Source of the DNA: Anaerolineales bacterium | GTDB taxonomy: Bacteria > Chloroflexota > Anaerolineae > Anaerolineales > Villigracilaceae | Direction: 5' to 3' | DNA: 64,000 nucleotides | Assembly: GCA_023382595.1 (NCBI GenBank) | Contig: JAHDWB010000001.1 | Location: 682,001 to 746,000, forward strand | Shown: positions 38,869-46,849 of the stretch, piece after piece | Layout: each line of letters begins with the position of its first letter | Position numbering within the stretch: position 1 is the stretch's first letter | The notes under the pieces: generated by a model | Told to the model about the DNA's origin: nothing | The model's database searches: none | What the model saw: the letters and a program-made list of their open reading frames with translations, nothing else | Translations under genes and position numbers: made by a program

Positions 38869-39774
38869 ATGAAGCGTGCAGTCAGCATCAGCATCGGTTC
38901 ATCGAAACGCAACAAGGCTGTGGAAGTTACGTTGCTCGGCGAGAAGGTCCGCATCGAGCGCATCGGCACAGACGGGGATATGGAAGCCGCCGCACAAAAA
39001 TACAAGGATTTGGACGGCACAGTGGACGCTTTTGGCGTCGGCGGCGCGGACTTGGGCGCCATCGTGGACGGCAAATGGTATCCCCTGCATTCCGTTGCGC
39101 CGATGGTGCGCTTCGTAAAAAAGACCCCGCTGGTGGATGGCGGCGGGCTGAAGAATACGCTTGAAAATCGGGCTCCGGCATTTCTCGATGCGAAAATCCG
39201 TGATTACATCAATTCAAAGGGAAGGAAAGCGTTCGTCGTTCTGGGCATGGACCGTTGGGGAATGTCGAAGAGTTTTGTCGAGGCTGGTTATGAAACCGTT
39301 TTCGGCGATTTTATGTTTGCCTTGGATATTCCCATTGCCATTCGCAAACTTAATACCTTGAAAATCCTTGGCGGTCTGCTTTTCCCCATCGTCGGACGCC
39401 TGCCTTTTGAATGGATCTATCCCACAGGCGAAAAACAGGAGAAGCGCACGCCGAAATGGGGAAAGTACTATGCCTGGGCAACCGTCATCGCAGGCGATTG
39501 CCACTATATCAAACGCTTTATGCCCGACGACCTCACAGGCAAGGTCATTGTCACCAACACAACCACGCCGGAAGATATCGAGACGTTCCGCAAGGCTGGC
39601 GTAAAATATCTCATTACCACTACTCCCGTGCTGGATGGTCGCTCCTTCGGCACGAACATGATGGAGGCTGCGCTGGTGGCGGTCTCCGGCAAGGAGCGTC
39701 CGCTTTCGTGGGATGAATTGAGTGAACTGATCGATCGGCTTGGCTTTGAGCCGCAATTGCAGGAGTTGAATTAA
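38869..39774 (+). CDS. quinate 5-dehydrogenase-like protein
   Basis: The product has 301 residues, start behind GGAGG. MKRAVSISIGSSKRNKAVEVTLLGEKVRIERIGTDGD matches proteins annotated, without much biochemical proof, as quinate 5-dehydrogenase in thermophiles and Chloroflexota. A helix-rich membrane-associated stretch (LKILGGLLFPIVGRLPFEWIYP) and a conserved end VIVTNTTTPEDIETFRKAGVKYLITTTP are visible. A clear Rossmann glycine motif is lacking, so I doubt the enzymatic name. It is first in a tight four-gene run with nucleotidyltransferase, PAP2 and PPC genes. Confidence 0.6.
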   Translation: MKRAVSISIGSSKRNKAVEVTLLGEKVRIERIGTDGDMEAAAQKYKDLDGTVDAFGVGGADLGAIVDGKWYPLHSVAPMVRFVKKTPLVDGGGLKNTLENRAPAFLDAKIRDYINSKGRKAFVVLGMDRWGMSKSFVEAGYETVFGDFMFALDIPIAIRKLNTLKILGGLLFPIVGRLPFEWIYPTGEKQEKRTPKWGKYYAWATVIAGDCHYIKRFMPDDLTGKVIVTNTTTPEDIETFRKAGVKYLITTTPVLDGRSFGTNMMEAALVAVSGKERPLSWDELSELIDRLGFEPQLQELN

Positions 39775-39776
39775 TT

Positions 39777-40676
39777 ATGAAGATGAACGCCATTGTCACA
39801 GCCGGCGGGATCCCCCAGCCCGGCGACCCATTGTATATCTATTCCAACGGTAACTCCAAAGGCTTGATCGATATAGCGGGTAAGCCCATGGTGCAATGGG
39901 TACTGGATGCGCTCGGCGACGCAAAGGAAGTGGATCAGGTCATTGTGATCGGTCTTTCCCCCAAAAGCGGCTTGACCTGCAAGAAGCCGGTCCATTACAT
40001 TTCCAATCAGGGACGCATGCTCGCAAACATCGTTGCGGGCGTGAACAAATCGCTGGAGTTAAAGCCGAAAGGCGAATACGTCCTGATCGTTTCATCGGAT
40101 ATTCCCGCCCTCAAAGGTGACATGGTCGACTGGCTGGTGAAAACATCCATGGAAACCAGCGACGACCTGTATTATGGCGTCTGCCCGCGCGATGTGATGG
40201 AAGCGCGCTTCCCGACCTCCAACCGCACATATACAAAACTAAAGGATATCGAACTGTGCGGTTCGGATATCAATGTCATTCACGTCAGCATGGCGACCGA
40301 CCATCTCGATACATGGGAACAGTTGATCGGCAACCGCAAGAGTCCCTTGCGGCAGGCGGCGGTCATCGGGCTGGATACATTGTTCCAGTTGTTCACCCGC
40401 CAATTTACATTGGACTCTTTGGTCGAACGTGCTTCCCAGCGCATTGGCATCAAAGGTCGCGCCATCATCTGGGACCGCGCCGAGCCGTGCATGGATGTGG
40501 ACAAGCCGCATCAACTCGAGTTGATGCGCGAAGACCTCGCGCGCCAGCAAACCGCGGTCAAGCGCACTGCGCCGAAAAAACCTGCTGTCAAAAAGCCCGC
40601 CGCAAAAAAATCAACGACGAAAACGACCAAGACGACATCAAAAACTACAAAGGGAAAATCAACGAAACAAAAATGA
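39777..40676 (+). CDS. NTP-transferase (MobA/GlmU-like) domain protein with lysine-rich C-terminal tail
   Basis: The product has 299 residues. It opens NAIVTAGGIPQPGDPLY with a following KGLIDIAGKPMVQWVLDAL, the nucleotide-binding pattern of MobA/GlmU-type nucleotidyltransferases, and SSDIPAL is the metal-binding aspartate region. The last ~45 residues are almost only Lys, Thr, Pro and Ala, with repeated KKPA-type units like histone H1 or AlgP tails; this tail is unusual on such an enzyme and may bind nucleic acid or polyphosphate. It starts 2 bases after the previous stop and overlaps the PAP2 gene by ATGA. Confidence 0.7.
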   Translation: MKMNAIVTAGGIPQPGDPLYIYSNGNSKGLIDIAGKPMVQWVLDALGDAKEVDQVIVIGLSPKSGLTCKKPVHYISNQGRMLANIVAGVNKSLELKPKGEYVLIVSSDIPALKGDMVDWLVKTSMETSDDLYYGVCPRDVMEARFPTSNRTYTKLKDIELCGSDINVIHVSMATDHLDTWEQLIGNRKSPLRQAAVIGLDTLFQLFTRQFTLDSLVERASQRIGIKGRAIIWDRAEPCMDVDKPHQLELMREDLARQQTAVKRTAPKKPAVKKPAAKKSTTKTTKTTSKTTKGKSTKQK

Positions 40677-41233
40677 GCTTGCGGAACATTCTCGAACTCG
40701 ATGCCCGACTTTCCAGTCAGATGCGCGTTGCTGAAAAGCCGGGTTTTTTGCGAAACCTTGCCATCTTCTTCGCGCACTCCGGCGACTCGTGGTTCTGGGC
40801 GCTGGCGCTCATCATTGCCTGGTTCTTCAGCAACTCCGCATGGAAAAAATGGGAAACCGTCGAATTCTTCGGCATCGCGGGTCTGGCAGCGGTGGTGCTT
40901 GCCGTCAAATTCATGGTGAAACGAAAACGCCCGGAAGGTGAATGGGGCGGGATCTATCGCAACACGGACCCGCACTCCTTCCCATCAGGACACGCCGCCC
41001 GCGCCTTTCTCATCGCAGTGATCGCATCGGCTCTCGCTCCCTCATGGCTGGCTGCTGTCCTTTGGCTTTGGGCTCCGCTGGTGGCTTTGGCGCGCGTGGC
41101 AATGGGCGTGCATTACGTTTCAGATATTGTGGCAGGCGCAATTTTGGGGATCATCGTCGCGCTGCTTGGTTTACAGTTCTACCAAATATTGGTGGACTGG
41201 TTCGCGTCATTGACTGGTTTCATGTTCTGGTGA
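40673..41233 (+). CDS. PAP2-family membrane phosphatase
   Basis: The product has 186 residues with five helices. The three-part acid phosphatase signature is complete: KFMVKRKRPEGE, then SFPSGHAARAF, then ARVAMGVHYVSDIVAG. Such enzymes dephosphorylate lipid phosphates such as undecaprenyl diphosphate or phosphatidate on the outer side of the membrane. It overlaps the nucleotidyltransferase stop by 4 bases, so the two are translationally coupled. A linked role in phospholipid head-group or isoprenoid-lipid metabolism is plausible. Confidence 0.88.
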   Translation: MSLRNILELDARLSSQMRVAEKPGFLRNLAIFFAHSGDSWFWALALIIAWFFSNSAWKKWETVEFFGIAGLAAVVLAVKFMVKRKRPEGEWGGIYRNTDPHSFPSGHAARAFLIAVIASALAPSWLAAVLWLWAPLVALARVAMGVHYVSDIVAGAILGIIVALLGLQFYQILVDWFASLTGFMFW

Positions 41234-41237
41234 TGCG

Positions 41238-41636
41238 ATGAAAGTCCACACCTTCCGCCTTAAACCAACACAAGATCTGTTCGACTCAATAGAAGAGTAT
41301 GTAAAACAGCACAAGATCGAAGCCGGCTGCGTTCTATCTTCCGTTGGCAGCCTGACCCATGCCACCCTGCGTCTTGCCAACCGAAATGATTACAACGAGT
41401 ACGAAGGTCACTTCGAGATCGTTTCGATGACGGGGACGGTCTCGATTCACGGCTCGCACCTGCACATCGCCATTTCCGATGGCGATGGCGTGACCATCGG
41501 CGGGCATCTCGTCAGCGGATGCAGCATTTACACCACAGCCGAGATCGTCATCGCCGAATTCGATGACGTGGTCTATAAGCGGGAATTATTTGAAAACGAT
41601 TCGGGGTATGAGGAATTGACGGTTTATAAAAAGTAA
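41238..41636 (+). CDS. PPC/DUF296-domain protein
   Basis: The product has 132 residues consisting of one PPC (plant and prokaryote conserved) domain: FRLKPTQDLFDSIEEYVKQHKIEAGCVLSSVGSLTHATLR, then VSIHGSHLHIAISDGDGVTIGGHLVSGCSIYTTAEIVI. The GSHLH histidines match the metal-binding pattern of prokaryotic PPC trimers. In plants the domain accompanies AT-hooks; bacterial roles are unclear. It starts 4 bases after the PAP2 stop and ends the run. Confidence 0.87.
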   Translation: MKVHTFRLKPTQDLFDSIEEYVKQHKIEAGCVLSSVGSLTHATLRLANRNDYNEYEGHFEIVSMTGTVSIHGSHLHIAISDGDGVTIGGHLVSGCSIYTTAEIVIAEFDDVVYKRELFENDSGYEELTVYKK

Positions 41637-41657
41637 GGGCGCAGCGACGCTGTGCCC
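41637..41657. repeat. small GC-rich hairpin, family C-like
   Basis: GGGCGCAGCGACGCTGTGCCC folds as a hairpin with one mismatch between the convergent PPC and ecfA2 genes. The adjoining CCCCTACCGTGCCCCTGCG resembles the repeats around 61 and 63.9 kb. It may terminate transcription from both sides. Confidence 0.5.
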
Positions 41658-41677
41658 CTACCGTGCCCCTGCGAATA

Positions 41678-42472
41678 TCATTTCAACGCGTTCAAAAATT
41701 CTTCCTGACGGATCACCGTATCTTTCAGCCCCAGCATTTTTCCCAGCCGCGTCAACTGCGGAGGATCGACGTAGGTTCGCGCCAGGGTCTCCTCCTGTCC
41801 CAGCACATCGTGGGCTTCGCCGTCCAGTAAAACTTCGCCATTGGCAAGCGCAATGACGCGCTTGAAATTCTCGGCGCAGAAGTCAATGTCATGGGTGATG
41901 GTGATGACGGTCTTGCCTTCCTTCTTCAACTCGGCAATCACATTTGCGATCCTCGCCACATTGACCGCGTCCTGACCCGTGGTTGGCTCATCGAAGATGA
42001 CGATGGGCGTATCCATGGCAATGATGGACGCCAGCGCCACCATTTTGCGCCATGTGGGCGATAGATCGTAGGGATTGGTCTCGGTCTGGTCGTTCAATTC
42101 TGTCAGCGATAACGCCCGCTTGACCAGTTCATCCACCTTGTCCTTTTGGTATCCCAAATTTTTCGGACCAAACGCCACCTCGGTCAATACATCCCTTGAG
42201 AACAACTGCTCGTCGGGGTTTTGAAACACGTACCCAACCCGTGACGCAAGTTTCGCCACAGAATATTTCGAAGTATCCCAATCGCCGATCCAAACCGACC
42301 CCGCTGTCGGGCGCAGCAATCCATTGAAATGCCGCACGAGCGTGGTCTTGCCTGCACCATTCTGCCCGACAATGGCAATCTGCTCGCCGGCTTCAATGGA
42401 AAGTGAAATTCCCTTCAGAGCCTCCAAGCCGGTCGGATAGGAAAAACGCAGGTCTTTAATTTCAATATTCAT
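41678..42472 (-). CDS. ECF transporter ATPase, second subunit (atypical signature motif)
   Basis: The product has 264 residues. Walker A GQNGAGKT (36-43), Q-loop FQNPDEQLF, and Walker B IVIFDEPTTG are normal. The ABC signature is not: where LSGGQ-x-QR is expected the protein reads LSPTWRKM (137-144). Its partner EcfA1 has a canonical LSGGQQQR, so one of the two composite ATP sites is probably inactive or special. It powers substrate import with EcfA1, EcfT and an S component. It starts 3 bases after the ecfA1 stop. Confidence 0.88.
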   Translation of the reverse strand: MNIEIKDLRFSYPTGLEALKGISLSIEAGEQIAIVGQNGAGKTTLVRHFNGLLRPTAGSVWIGDWDTSKYSVAKLASRVGYVFQNPDEQLFSRDVLTEVAFGPKNLGYQKDKVDELVKRALSLTELNDQTETNPYDLSPTWRKMVALASIIAMDTPIVIFDEPTTGQDAVNVARIANVIAELKKEGKTVITITHDIDFCAENFKRVIALANGEVLLDGEAHDVLGQEETLARTYVDPPQLTRLGKMLGLKDTVIRQEEFLNALK

Positions 42473-42475
42473 GGA

Positions 42476-43330
42476 CTACTGAGCCTTCCCTTTCGCTGAA
42501 AACCCGTCCGCCGCCTCGAACAACGTAACGGGGAGTTGGTCCTGTTTCCAGAAGCCTTGTTTCTTCGCCTCGCGCGCTACAGAGGTATAGCGCGAAATGT
42601 TGAATCCATTTTCAATTAACGCATCGGAAGTTAATACTTCGTTGGGTTTCCCTTCGAGCAATATTTGACCTTCCTTCAAAGCGATGACGCGGTCGGCGAA
42701 GTGCGCGATCCATTCCACTTTGTGTTCCACCATGACGACCGTCATGCCATCCTCCGCCATCTTGCGGACAACGCCGAAGACTTCGCGGGTGCCGATGGGG
42801 TCCATTTGCGAGGTCGGTTCGTCGAGGACGAGAAGCTTGGGTTGCATGACCAGGATCGAGGTCAGAGCGACGCGTTGTTGTTGTCCGCCGGAGAGCGAAT
42901 AGGGGGAACGATCCGCCAGATCGCGGATGCCGGTCAATGCCATCGCTTCTTCCACGCGGTCTTTCATTTCATTGCGCGGGGCGCCGATGTTTTCCAGACC
43001 GAAGGCGATCTCTTCAAAGACGGTGTATTTCGCGCCGCTGATCTGGTTGAAGGGATTTTGGAACGCCAGCCCGACGTTCAACACCCATTCATCCAGCGTG
43101 GACTCGGATGACTTTTTGCCGTCCACTTCGATCTCGCCCGAGATTTCGCCTTTGAAAAAATGCGGAACGAAACCCGCCAGCGCATAGCACAGCGTGGACT
43201 TGCCCGCACCGTTGGGACCCATGACGGCGACGAACTCGCCTTCGTTCACCTGCAGGTTGACATTTTGCAGGACAGGCGTTTTCGTGAGTGGATATTTGTA
43301 CGTGACGTTTTGAAGGTTTACGAGAGCCAT
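42476..43330 (-). CDS. ECF transporter ATPase, first subunit
   Basis: The product has 284 residues: Walker A GPNGAGKS (38-45), Q-loop FQNPFNQISGA, signature LSGGQQQRVAL, and Walker B LLVLDEPTSQMD. The long C-terminal extension past the H-loop (VMVEHKVEW) is typical of EcfA proteins, which bind the T subunit through it. It overlaps the ecfT gene by 13 bases. Confidence 0.92.
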   Translation of the reverse strand: MALVNLQNVTYKYPLTKTPVLQNVNLQVNEGEFVAVMGPNGAGKSTLCYALAGFVPHFFKGEISGEIEVDGKKSSESTLDEWVLNVGLAFQNPFNQISGAKYTVFEEIAFGLENIGAPRNEMKDRVEEAMALTGIRDLADRSPYSLSGGQQQRVALTSILVMQPKLLVLDEPTSQMDPIGTREVFGVVRKMAEDGMTVVMVEHKVEWIAHFADRVIALKEGQILLEGKPNEVLTSDALIENGFNISRYTSVAREAKKQGFWKQDQLPVTLFEAADGFSAKGKAQ

Positions 43331-44097
43331 AGGTTCAATGAAATGGTGATGATGACGACAAACACCAGCCCAAGCCGCAGGGATTTGTCAAAGGATGTGT
43401 CGGGAATCTCATGGAGGGATGTTTTCTTGTTTTTGGAAGTGAAGCCGCGCGCTTCGATGGCGATGGCGCGTTCTTCCACTTCCACCAGCGAGCCGAACAC
43501 CAGCGGACCCACGAGCGGCACGATGGCGCCCGCTCGCTTGAGGGCGCTGCTTTCGGTATCAAGTCCGCGCGAACGCTGGGCGGAGATGATGGTCTGCGAT
43601 TTGGCGATCATCTGCGGCAGGATCTGCAGCGTGGAGATGATGACATAGGCGAATTGCCCGGGCAGTCCGCGGCGGGTGAGGTCGGTCATCAACTCGCTGG
43701 GATGGGTGGTGAGCAGGAAGAGTGTGAACGCCGAAACCATGACGATGATGCGCACGGCATTGCGGAAAGCGTACAGCACGCTTTCCTGAGTCGCGCTCAG
43801 GAAGTAGAACTCGAAGATGTTCTCTTCGCCGATGGGATGAAAGAGAGACTGCATGACGAAGAGGAAGGTCGCGGTCGGCAGGATGAGGCGCGAAGCTGTC
43901 CAGAAAAATTCGCGCGAGACCCTGCCAACAAAACTTAACGGAACGACGGCGAACAACGTCAGCAGATGGGGCGTCCAATACCATTTGCTCAGGAAAGCGA
44001 CCAGGATGAGCGCAAGAACAAGCGTCAGTTTGGTCAGCGGATTGAGGCGGTGCAGGGAACTGTCCCTGTGGATGTAGAAAGAGAGACGCTCTTGCAT
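43318..44097 (-). CDS. ecfT: ECF transporter transmembrane subunit EcfT
   Basis: The product has 259 residues. The N-terminal HRLNPLTKLTLVLALI is the CbiQ/EcfT opening, followed by several helices and two cytoplasmic coupling helices with A-R-G type motifs: SAQRSRGLDTE and AIEARGFTSKN. These dock to the two ATPases. It is the scaffold that couples ATP hydrolysis to movement of the S component. It has its own -10 box directly upstream and is separated from the S gene by a terminator, as expected for a module shared by several S components. Confidence 0.92.
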   Translation of the reverse strand: MQERLSFYIHRDSSLHRLNPLTKLTLVLALILVAFLSKWYWTPHLLTLFAVVPLSFVGRVSREFFWTASRLILPTATFLFVMQSLFHPIGEENIFEFYFLSATQESVLYAFRNAVRIIVMVSAFTLFLLTTHPSELMTDLTRRGLPGQFAYVIISTLQILPQMIAKSQTIISAQRSRGLDTESSALKRAGAIVPLVGPLVFGSLVEVEERAIAIEARGFTSKNKKTSLHEIPDTSFDKSLRLGLVFVVIITISLNLWLS

Positions 44098-44105
44098 AGG
44101 CGGGT

Positions 44106-44111
44106 ATTATA
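44106..44111 (-). promoter_or_regulatory. -10 box of ecfT
   Basis: On the minus strand TATAAT lies 8 bases before the ecfT ATG, just downstream of the terminator of the S-component gene. Confidence 0.45.
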
Positions 44112-44122
44112 TACGGAAAAGA

Positions 44123-44151
44123 AGAGAGACCAGAGTATTTCTGGTCTCTCT
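44123..44151 (-). terminator. intrinsic terminator between S-component gene and ecfT
   Basis: A 12-bp perfect stem AGAGAGACCAGA/TCTGGTCTCTCT with a 5-base loop is followed on the minus strand by TCTTTT. Confidence 0.8.
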
Positions 44152-44172
44152 TTGTTGGTTGCTTTTTTACGT

Positions 44173-44862
44173 TTATCCGCCCAGGATGTTGCGAAGCATG
44201 AACGCCGCAAACAGAACGAGCAGAACAATCACGCCGATGGCGATGTACAACTGGCTCCTGTCCGCGCCGCCTTCCACTTCCACCTGGTGCGGTTTTGGAT
44301 AGCCGCCAATCGTGCGCTTGGGCAAGCCAAGGATGATGGCAAATGCGACCATGGCGGTGGTGATCTTATCCACAGGTTCGGCAATAAAGTTGGTGCTCAA
44401 CACCGACTCCCAAATGCCGCGCCCCGTCTCGAGCAGGTAGGCGGTGATGAAGGACGATCCGCTGGCGGTAATGCCGCCGAACAGATAGACGGCAATCGGC
44501 GTGCCGACAACCGCGGCAGTGAGCGCGATCACGAAACCGGTCACGACCACGCGCCACCAGCTCTTGAAGAAGCCCCACTGCGCCATGCGTCCAGCCATGT
44601 AACCGATCATGGCGGCAACGGGCCACCAGGGGAGCGCGCCGGGGTCAATGGCGATGCCCCAGATGATATTGGAAAGCGCACCCGTCAACGCGCCCGCCCA
44701 CGGTCCGCACAGCACAGCGACCAGCACCGTACCGATGGAATCCAGGTATACAGGCAGCCTAAGCACGAGCACGATCTGCCCGACGGCGATATTGATGGCG
44801 ATGGCGATCGGGATGAGCACCCAAGCCTGTGTGTTGAAATTGTTCTTGATTTTCTCCAGCAT
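44173..44862 (-). CDS. ECF transporter S (substrate-binding) component
   Basis: The product has 229 residues with six helices plus one C-terminal helix. LPVYLDSIGTVLVAVLCGPWAGALTGALSNIIWG is the conserved membrane core of this S-component type. The linker before the last helix is polar (residues about 180-203). Substrate is inferred from neighbours: nucleoside hydrolases and ribokinase lie directly upstream on the same transcript, pointing to a ribonucleoside. The start has a strong site, GGAGGAAACC. S proteins bind their vitamin or nucleoside substrate with high affinity and dock on EcfT. Confidence 0.82.
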   Translation of the reverse strand: MLEKIKNNFNTQAWVLIPIAIAINIAVGQIVLVLRLPVYLDSIGTVLVAVLCGPWAGALTGALSNIIWGIAIDPGALPWWPVAAMIGYMAGRMAQWGFFKSWWRVVVTGFVIALTAAVVGTPIAVYLFGGITASGSSFITAYLLETGRGIWESVLSTNFIAEPVDKITTAMVAFAIILGLPKRTIGGYPKPHQVEVEGGADRSQLYIAIGVIVLLVLFAAFMLRNILGG

Positions 44863-44925
44863 GGTTTCCTCCAGGGGAATGATTAATGAAGCACTATCAG
44901 GGATAACACCTTTCGATCAAAAATG

Positions 44926-45876
44926 TCACGCAATGGATTTCGTCAGTTTCTCCATCCTCTCCAGAAACAGCTCCATGAACATGCGCGGACGCACGCCCAT
45001 CGCCACCTTCATATTCGCAGGTTTCTTCTCATAATTATAAAAATCTGCGAACGTGTTGCCAAGCCCCACGCCTGTTGAAATATCCACATCCACCACCAGT
45101 TCCTGATAGTCGCATATTTCGGGCATGAAGGTCAGTGCCAGCGTCATCGGGTCATTAATGACACAGCCATCGATCTTTTGATATTCGTCATGGAATTCCA
45201 TGTAAAAACGGGTCGAGTCCGCGATGTATTTGGTGACCGGCGAATCGATCTTCAACAATCGGTTCAGGTCATCCTTTGTAAAAATACATTGATAGGTCAC
45301 ATCCATCGGCGTAAGCGTGATCGGCATTCCCGAATGAAAAACAACGTGCGCCGCGTGCGGGTCCACATATGTATTGAACTCCGCCAGCGCCGTAGTGTTG
45401 CCTGCATGCTGAAGCGCGCCGCCCATGACGAACACCTCCCTGACGTTCTCCACAATGCGCGGTTCCTTACGGATCGCCAAGGCGACATTCGTCAGCGGAC
45501 CGATGGCGATCAGCGTGATCTCTCCCGGCTGTGACATGATGCTGTCGATCAGAAAATCGCTTCCGTGCTCAACCTGCGGCTTGCTCTGTGGACTTGGAAG
45601 TTGTGCGTATCCCAAGCCTTTGTCGCCGTGCGTCTCCGGGCTGAGCAGGGACTCTTTCACCAGCGGCAAGTCACAGCCTTTATACACAGGGATGTGACTC
45701 GCACCAGCCAATTCTAAAATCGACAGCGCGTTCTCGGTCGTCTGTTCGGTGGAGACATTGCCATGCACGGTGACGATTCCATCGATCACCAGTTCGGGCG
45801 AGGCGAGAGCGAGCAAAATGGCGAGCGAGTCGTCGATGCCGGGGTCGGTGTCAAAGATGATATGTTTGGGGTTCAT
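44926..45876 (-). CDS. nucleoside hydrolase (IunH family), paralogue 1
   Basis: The product has 316 residues. The calcium-binding DTDPGIDD (residues about 8-15) is the family signature; FVMGGALQHAGN, AEFNTYVDPHAA and the late INDPMTLAL are also present. It hydrolyses the N-glycosidic bond of nucleosides to base and ribose. The ATG at 45876 is preferred over a GTG at 45894. It is a paralogue of the next gene upstream. The free ribose could be taken by the ribokinase in the same operon. Confidence 0.93.
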   Translation of the reverse strand: MNPKHIIFDTDPGIDDSLAILLALASPELVIDGIVTVHGNVSTEQTTENALSILELAGASHIPVYKGCDLPLVKESLLSPETHGDKGLGYAQLPSPQSKPQVEHGSDFLIDSIMSQPGEITLIAIGPLTNVALAIRKEPRIVENVREVFVMGGALQHAGNTTALAEFNTYVDPHAAHVVFHSGMPITLTPMDVTYQCIFTKDDLNRLLKIDSPVTKYIADSTRFYMEFHDEYQKIDGCVINDPMTLALTFMPEICDYQELVVDVDISTGVGLGNTFADFYNYEKKPANMKVAMGVRPRMFMELFLERMEKLTKSIA

Positions 45877-45885
45877 AAAGATTCC

Positions 45886-45912
45886 GTAGGTCACGCTAAA
45901 AGTGTGACCTAC
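45886..45912. repeat. 9-bp inverted repeat between the two nucleoside hydrolase genes
   Basis: GTAGGTCAC and GTGACCTAC are separated by 9 bases. The repeat overlaps the end of the upstream gene and the GTG/ATG start region of the downstream one. It could form a hairpin influencing translation, or bind a dimeric regulator. Confidence 0.4.
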
Positions 45913-46849
45913 AAAGGCTTTCCATTCTCTCTAAAAACAACTCCACGAATTCGCGCCCGCGCACACCCAGCGCAACCTTCATATTCGCAGGCTTCTTTGC
46001 CACCTTCATAAAATCCGCATAGGTCTTGCCCGTGGAAACACCGCCCGAAATATCCACGCTGACATAATGTTCTTCAAGAGTCAGCAGTTCCGGCGCGATG
46101 ACCGCCGCCAGTGTCAACGGATCGTGCAGGGCACAGCCCCGGAAGCCTTCGTATTTCAAATAGAATTCCATGTACTGTGCCGTCGCATCGCGGACGAAAC
46201 GCGCAATGGGCGAATCCATTTTGTTCAGCCGTTCGATGTCGTCGCCCGTCAGCAGGCATTGATAGGTCACGTCCAGCGGAATGAGCGTGATCGGGATGCC
46301 CGAATGAAAGACGACATGCGCCGCGTGCGGGTCTTCATGGATGTTGAATTCTGCCAGCGGCGAGACGTTGCCGCCCGCGCGGATTGCTCCGCCCATGATG
46401 ACGAGTTCCTTGACGGCGTCCACGATGCGCGGTTCCTTGCGGATGGCAAGTGCGACATTGGTCAACGGACCGATGGCGAACAGGCTGATCTGTTTGGGTT
46501 CGGCAAGAAAGCGCTCGATCAGGTAATCGATGGCATGAGCATCGACAACGGACGAAGTCGGATCAGGCAGATCGGTACGACCCATTCCACTGGAACCGTG
46601 AACAGCCTCCCCCGACGCATGAGGCGCTTTCACGAGCGGATGCGAGCATCCACGCGCAACAGGGATGTGAGTCGCATTCACCATTTCCAACACGGAGAGC
46701 GCGTTGCGGGTGGCTTTTTCCAGCGAGACGTTGCCCTGCACGGTGGTGAGGGCTTCGAGTTGAATTTCGGGCGAGGCGAGCGCGAGCAGGAAGGTCAGCG
46801 CGTCGTCCACGCCGGGGTCGGTGTCGATGATGATGCGGGTTGGGGTCAA
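45896..46849 (-). CDS. nucleoside hydrolase (IunH family), paralogue 2
   Basis: The product has 317 residues. IIIDTDPGVDDALTFLLALASPEIQ opens the protein; IMGGAIRAGGN, AEFNIHEDPHAA and LHDPLTLAA follow as in the paralogue. It starts at TTG within a TTGA overlap with the ribokinase stop, indicating translational coupling. The two paralogues may split purine and pyrimidine nucleosides between them, which cannot be read from sequence. Confidence 0.92.
   Translation of the reverse strand: MTPTRIIIDTDPGVDDALTFLLALASPEIQLEALTTVQGNVSLEKATRNALSVLEMVNATHIPVARGCSHPLVKAPHASGEAVHGSSGMGRTDLPDPTSSVVDAHAIDYLIERFLAEPKQISLFAIGPLTNVALAIRKEPRIVDAVKELVIMGGAIRAGGNVSPLAEFNIHEDPHAAHVVFHSGIPITLIPLDVTYQCLLTGDDIERLNKMDSPIARFVRDATAQYMEFYLKYEGFRGCALHDPLTLAAVIAPELLTLEEHYVSVDISGGVSTGKTYADFMKVAKKPANMKVALGVRGREFVELFLERMESLCRSHF

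Noticed and set aside
44863-44925. Riboswitch in front of the S component
   Set aside because: Only 63 bases, no conserved aptamer pattern seen; it has just a strong ribosome-binding site.
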